From: Firm-04 sp045617625
GTDB lineage: Bacteria > Bacillota > Clostridia > Oscillospirales > Ruminococcaceae
NCBI GenBank assembly: GCA_045617625.1
Contig: JAZLJA010000040.1
Coordinates: 1 to 64,000, forward strand
DNA length: 64,000 bases
Direction of reading: 5' to 3'
Shown here: piece after piece, positions 62,301 to 64,000 of the stretch
Numbering within the stretch: the first letter of the stretch is position 1
Layout of the letters: each line of letters starts with the position of its first letter
The notes under the pieces: generated by a model
Told to the model about the DNA's origin: nothing
Seen by the model: only the letters and a program-made list of their open reading frames with translations
Database searches by the model: none
Program-made: the position numbers and the translations under genes

Positions 62301-62658
62301 GAACAAGGTTTCGGGCAGCGTGTCTGTCACCGACGGAACTTTGAGTCTCAACTTCCGCAGCGAGGATAAGGCGATCAATGTGACGTATATCAAGATCTCC
62401 TTTGATCAGCTGGATGAACTTCCGAAGTACACGCCCGAACCTCCTGTTGATCCGCCCGCTGAAAAACTGCTCGGCGATGTCAACTGCGATGGCGTTGTGA
62501 CAGTCTCGGATGCGATTCTGATGAGCCGTATCTCACAGGAAGATACCACCGTGGATGTCAACGCACAGGGATTGATCAATGGCGATGCAAATGAGGACGG
62601 CGTCTACAACAGTGCTGATGTCACCGTGATCCTTCATATTGTAGCAAAACTTGTATAA
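59374..62658 (+). CDS. DUF1680 (GH127/GH146-type) beta-L-arabinofuranosidase with dockerin
   Basis: 1094 residues from ATG 59374, preceded by GGGGGA; the frame's upstream extension crosses the promoter. Signal peptide (MKLKKHLLSLATCTAVVLSG). The catalytic barrel has the zinc/nucleophile residues of the family: Glu and Cys in NCETCIAYNML and the Cys pair in FWCCTGSGMES, plus an acid/base candidate Glu in WGEDYQLD. A beta-rich region and a malectin-like C-terminal domain (about 830-1020) follow. The protein ends with a dockerin (GDVNCDGVVTVSDAILMSRI, GDANEDGVYNSADV). It should release beta-linked L-arabinofuranose. Confidence 0.85.
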   Translation: MKLKKHLLSLATCTAVVLSGLSVPNYAQNDVSAAESAMQTFSLGDFVMEDAYCSNALKLEYDYLASFDTNRLLSGFRQNAGLNTFGAKRYDGWENSLIAGHCVGHYLTAVAQGIANATFTEEQHKVLYGKMTAIVDGLLECQKNSKGKQGFIWGAPVNSGQSVEGQFDNVEHGKTSITTEAWVPWYTMHKILQGLVDVYNLTGYENAKTVASGVGDWSYNRAKGWNDSTHRTVLGIEFGGMNECLYDLYAITGKESHAVAAHYFDDESLYQRISAGGANALNNMHSNTTIPKFLGALKRYIVLDGKTINGQKVDASAYLKYVENFWQMVVDRHTYANGGCSEWERWGEDYQLDKERTNCNCETCIAYNMLKMSRTLFAITGDKKYMDYYENTYYNSMLSSQNPETGMTTYFQPMATGYFKCYSTPYTKFWCCTGSGMESFTKLGDANYMADGNTLYVNIYQSGTLNWKEQNVTVKQESNIPQDDTANFTISGSGDLDFRFRIPDWAAANPTITVNGTKYTYTNVNGYADVKGSFKDGDKIAVKLPAQVTVCTLPDSSNSYAFKYGPILLSTALGTSNMKEGSTGMWVTIPADKVVQNETVTISNNQSVEAFMFNINENLVKDPDSMKFTLKGTNQNLVFTPHYLQYKERYGIYFYYKSATQGGAEDIPRSRTSTVDTVQAGYGQYENDNLHLMTDNNSVGSTDGSTFRYAQAGGSFGYKMAINPEAAFSFVDFMLAKEDNGKTLRVVVGDTILYDETLNYTGNAETYKVNLMIPQSVIDECAYEHEADGDTYTVLDVMFYPTDGKDSARVCEFIHTTAVTPVYKYDSDVAYFVNCGDHNVSTACSDSNFGLYNSLTEQLYGTDKVSGYEWGLIDDATDQYNGSSKSKGIYTANTWPNESSTGDATDKTGSFRYTKNQYENNIARHLDYGFTLPNGTYKVEVGYANPWNCSNKPSCYANYGTANQQVIAESTDLSSANKVSGSVSVTDGTLSLNFRSEDKAINVTYIKISFDQLDELPKYTPEPPVDPPAEKLLGDVNCDGVVTVSDAILMSRISQEDTTVDVNAQGLINGDANEDGVYNSADVTVILHIVAKLV

Positions 62659-62678
62659 GTCCTCCTTACTTATACGGA

Positions 62679-62722
62679 TTCCCCCGCAAACAGCATTTGC
62701 TGATTTGCGGGGGAACCTTTTT
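62679..62722 (+). terminator. Intrinsic terminator of the arabinofuranosidase gene
   Basis: A 12-base perfect stem (62679-62690 with 62704-62715) followed by CCTTTTT. Nothing else is recognised between it and the promoter at 62875. Confidence 0.85.
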
Positions 62723-62874
62723 ATGAGGTATTTGCGGCGGATGAAATATGGGGGGGACGCTGCCGGCAGACAGTGAGATCTCTTTTAGCATCCGAACACT
62801 ACGCACGGAATCGACGGAAAAAGGGGTGATTCTATCAAATATTGTGATTTCTTTCACAAATTTGCGAAAAGCTC

Positions 62875-62903
62875 TTGATTTTGTCGGTGAAATCCGCTAT
62901 AAT
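62875..62903 (+). promoter_or_regulatory. Promoter of the Fe-S scaffold operon
   Basis: TTGATT (62875-62880), a 17-base spacer, TATAAT (62898-62903). Confidence 0.8.
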
Positions 62904-62955
62904 ATATACTATGTACGGGAACGCGAAAGCGTCTCTCACAGAAAGGAGTTATTTT

Positions 62956-63648
62956 ATGATTTATACGAATCAGGTTGAAAGTATGTGCCCCATTCAGCAA
63001 GGCGTTGCACACGGCGCAGCTCCGATTCCCGAGGAGGCAAAGTGGGTCAAGGCAAAGGAAGTCAAGGACATTTCGGGCTTTACACACGGTGTGGGCTGGT
63101 GCGCACCGCAGCAGGGCTGCTGCAAGCTGACCCTCAATGTCAAGGAAGGCGTCATTCAGGAGGCTCTGGTGGAGACACTGGGCTGCTCCGGTATGACCCA
63201 TTCTGCTGCAATGGCATCTGAGATCCTGCCCGGCAGAACCATTCTTGAAGCACTGAACACCGACCTCGTCTGCGATGCAATCAACACCGCAATGCGTGAG
63301 CTGTTCCTTCAGATCGTCTACGGCAGAAGCCAGAGTGCATTCTCTGAGGACGGTCTTGCAATCGGCGCAGGACTTGAAGACCTTGGTAAGGGTCTGCGTT
63401 CACAGGTCGGTACTATGTATGGTACACTTGCAAAGGGTCCCCGTTATCTCGAAATGACCGACGGCTACGTGACCAAGCTTGCACTGGATGCTGACGACCA
63501 GATCATCGGCTATCAGTTTGTCAACTTTGGCAAAATGATGGATTATATCAAAGCAGGCGATGATGCAAACACCGCATTCCAGAAGGCACAGGGTCAGTAT
63601 GGCAGAGTTGCTGATGCTGTCAAGTTCGTTGATCCGAGAAAAGAATAA
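62956..63648 (+). CDS. Iron-sulfur cluster assembly scaffold-like protein
   Basis: 230 residues; start 62956 with AAAGGAG 8 bases upstream. Conserved cysteines occur in VGWCAPQQGCCKL, ETLGCSGMTHSAAMASEI and TDLVCDAINTAM, in a NifU-N/IscU-like domain longer than IscU. The pairing with a downstream GGGtGRT protein is a common clostridial arrangement. Probably assists Fe-S assembly or a related metabolic role; not biochemically defined as far as I know. Confidence 0.75.
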   Translation: MIYTNQVESMCPIQQGVAHGAAPIPEEAKWVKAKEVKDISGFTHGVGWCAPQQGCCKLTLNVKEGVIQEALVETLGCSGMTHSAAMASEILPGRTILEALNTDLVCDAINTAMRELFLQIVYGRSQSAFSEDGLAIGAGLEDLGKGLRSQVGTMYGTLAKGPRYLEMTDGYVTKLALDADDQIIGYQFVNFGKMMDYIKAGDDANTAFQKAQGQYGRVADAVKFVDPRKE

Positions 63649-63662
63649 GGAGGATTTGTATT

Positions 63663-64000
63663 ATGGCATTGTTTGAGTCTTATGAGAGAAGAGAAAAGCA
63701 GATTCTCGCTGTTCTTGCACAGTACGGCATCAAATCCATCGAGGAGTGCCTTGACATCTGCAAAGAAAAGGGCTTTGATCCTTATAAAATCACTGAGGGC
63801 ATTCAGCCGATCTGCTTTGAAAATGCAAAGTGGGCTTACACCGTAGGCTGCGCAATCGCAATCAAGAAAGGCTGCAAGCGTGCAGCTGATGCCGCTGCTG
63901 CAATCGGTGAGGGCTTGCAGGCATTCTGCATTCCCGGTTCTGTTGCTGACCAGAGAAAAGTTGGTCTTGGTCACGGCAATCTCGGCAAAATGCTGCTTGA
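63663..64000 (+). CDS. GGGtGRT-family protein, N-terminal part (runs off the window)
   Basis: The frame opens at ATG 63663 with AAGGAGG upstream and stays open to the window end (112 codons seen). It begins MALFESYERREKQILAVLAQ and includes QPICFENAKWAYTVGCAIAI and GLQAFCIPGSVADQRKVGLG. It is encoded 14 bases after the scaffold-like gene. Members are widespread in anaerobic Bacillota; the function is not established. Confidence 0.8.
   Translation, partial: MALFESYERREKQILAVLAQYGIKSIEECLDICKEKGFDPYKITEGIQPICFENAKWAYTVGCAIAIKKGCKRAADAAAAIGEGLQAFCIPGSVADQRKVGLGHGNLGKMLL

Overview
The window looks like chromosome from a fibre-degrading, cellulosome-forming Ruminococcus (Bacillota, Oscillospiraceae). 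The grounds are five secreted proteins ending in or containing type I dockerins, xylan-directed catalytic modules (GH30, GH43, GH11, GH10, CE1, a DUF1680 beta-L-arabinofuranosidase), Thr-rich linkers, strong GGAGG ribosome sites, consensus sigma-A promoters with 17-base spacers, and a moderate G+C content. Species assignment is inference; a relative of R. champanellensis or R. flavefaciens would fit. No rRNA, tRNA, CRISPR array, prophage or insertion sequence was recognised.

Layout. (1) 1-11007: the tail of a large xylanolytic enzyme, a dockerin relic, a small membrane protein, a leucine-rich-repeat dockerin protein, a translationally coupled pair of WYL regulators, a flavin-reductase remnant, and a GH11-GH10 dockerin protein whose catalytic glutamates are mostly lost. 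(2) 11276-12404: an unrecognised protein and a possible gene fragment. (3) 12462-23931: a sortase/pilus locus on the minus strand with two backbone pilins, a basal pilin, a giant tip adhesin, two class C sortases, another sortase, a dedicated signal peptidase and a coiled-coil protein. The adhesin carries a CBM22 xylan-binding module nested inside a Cna_B-like stalk domain. (4) 24625-32296: a GH43-CBM6-dockerin-CE1 enzyme, a transglutaminase/dockerin protein and a cytoplasmic LacI-like-GGDEF diguanylate cyclase. (5) 32376-43389: PPK2 kinase, a heterodimeric ABC exporter, a TagGH/Wzm-Wzt-type polysaccharide exporter, and a MarR-controlled second heterodimeric ABC exporter.

(6) 43578-52245 is the most unusual part. 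It is one tightly overlapped operon encoding an iron-complex/cobalamin-type ABC importer (permease, ATPase, lipoprotein), a HydE-like radical SAM enzyme, a NifH-like reductase, two nitrogenase component 1-like subunits and a HydF-like GTPase. Its leader carries an intrinsic terminator ending at the first start codon. It resembles a nitrogenase-like reductase served by [FeFe]-hydrogenase maturase homologues and a metal-complex importer. I know of no characterised system with this composition. (7) 52303-64000: a copper P-type ATPase with a fused CopZ-like domain and an internal ribosome site, small housekeeping genes, an SH3 lipoprotein, a DUF1680 arabinofuranosidase with dockerin, and an Fe-S scaffold/GGGtGRT pair cut by the window end.

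How it fits together: free cellulosomal enzymes attack arabinoxylan and its ferulate esters, while the pilus could hold the cell on xylan through its CBM22. The regulators, exporters and metal systems are not obviously tied to fibre use. All functions are read from sequence motifs; no database search was possible.
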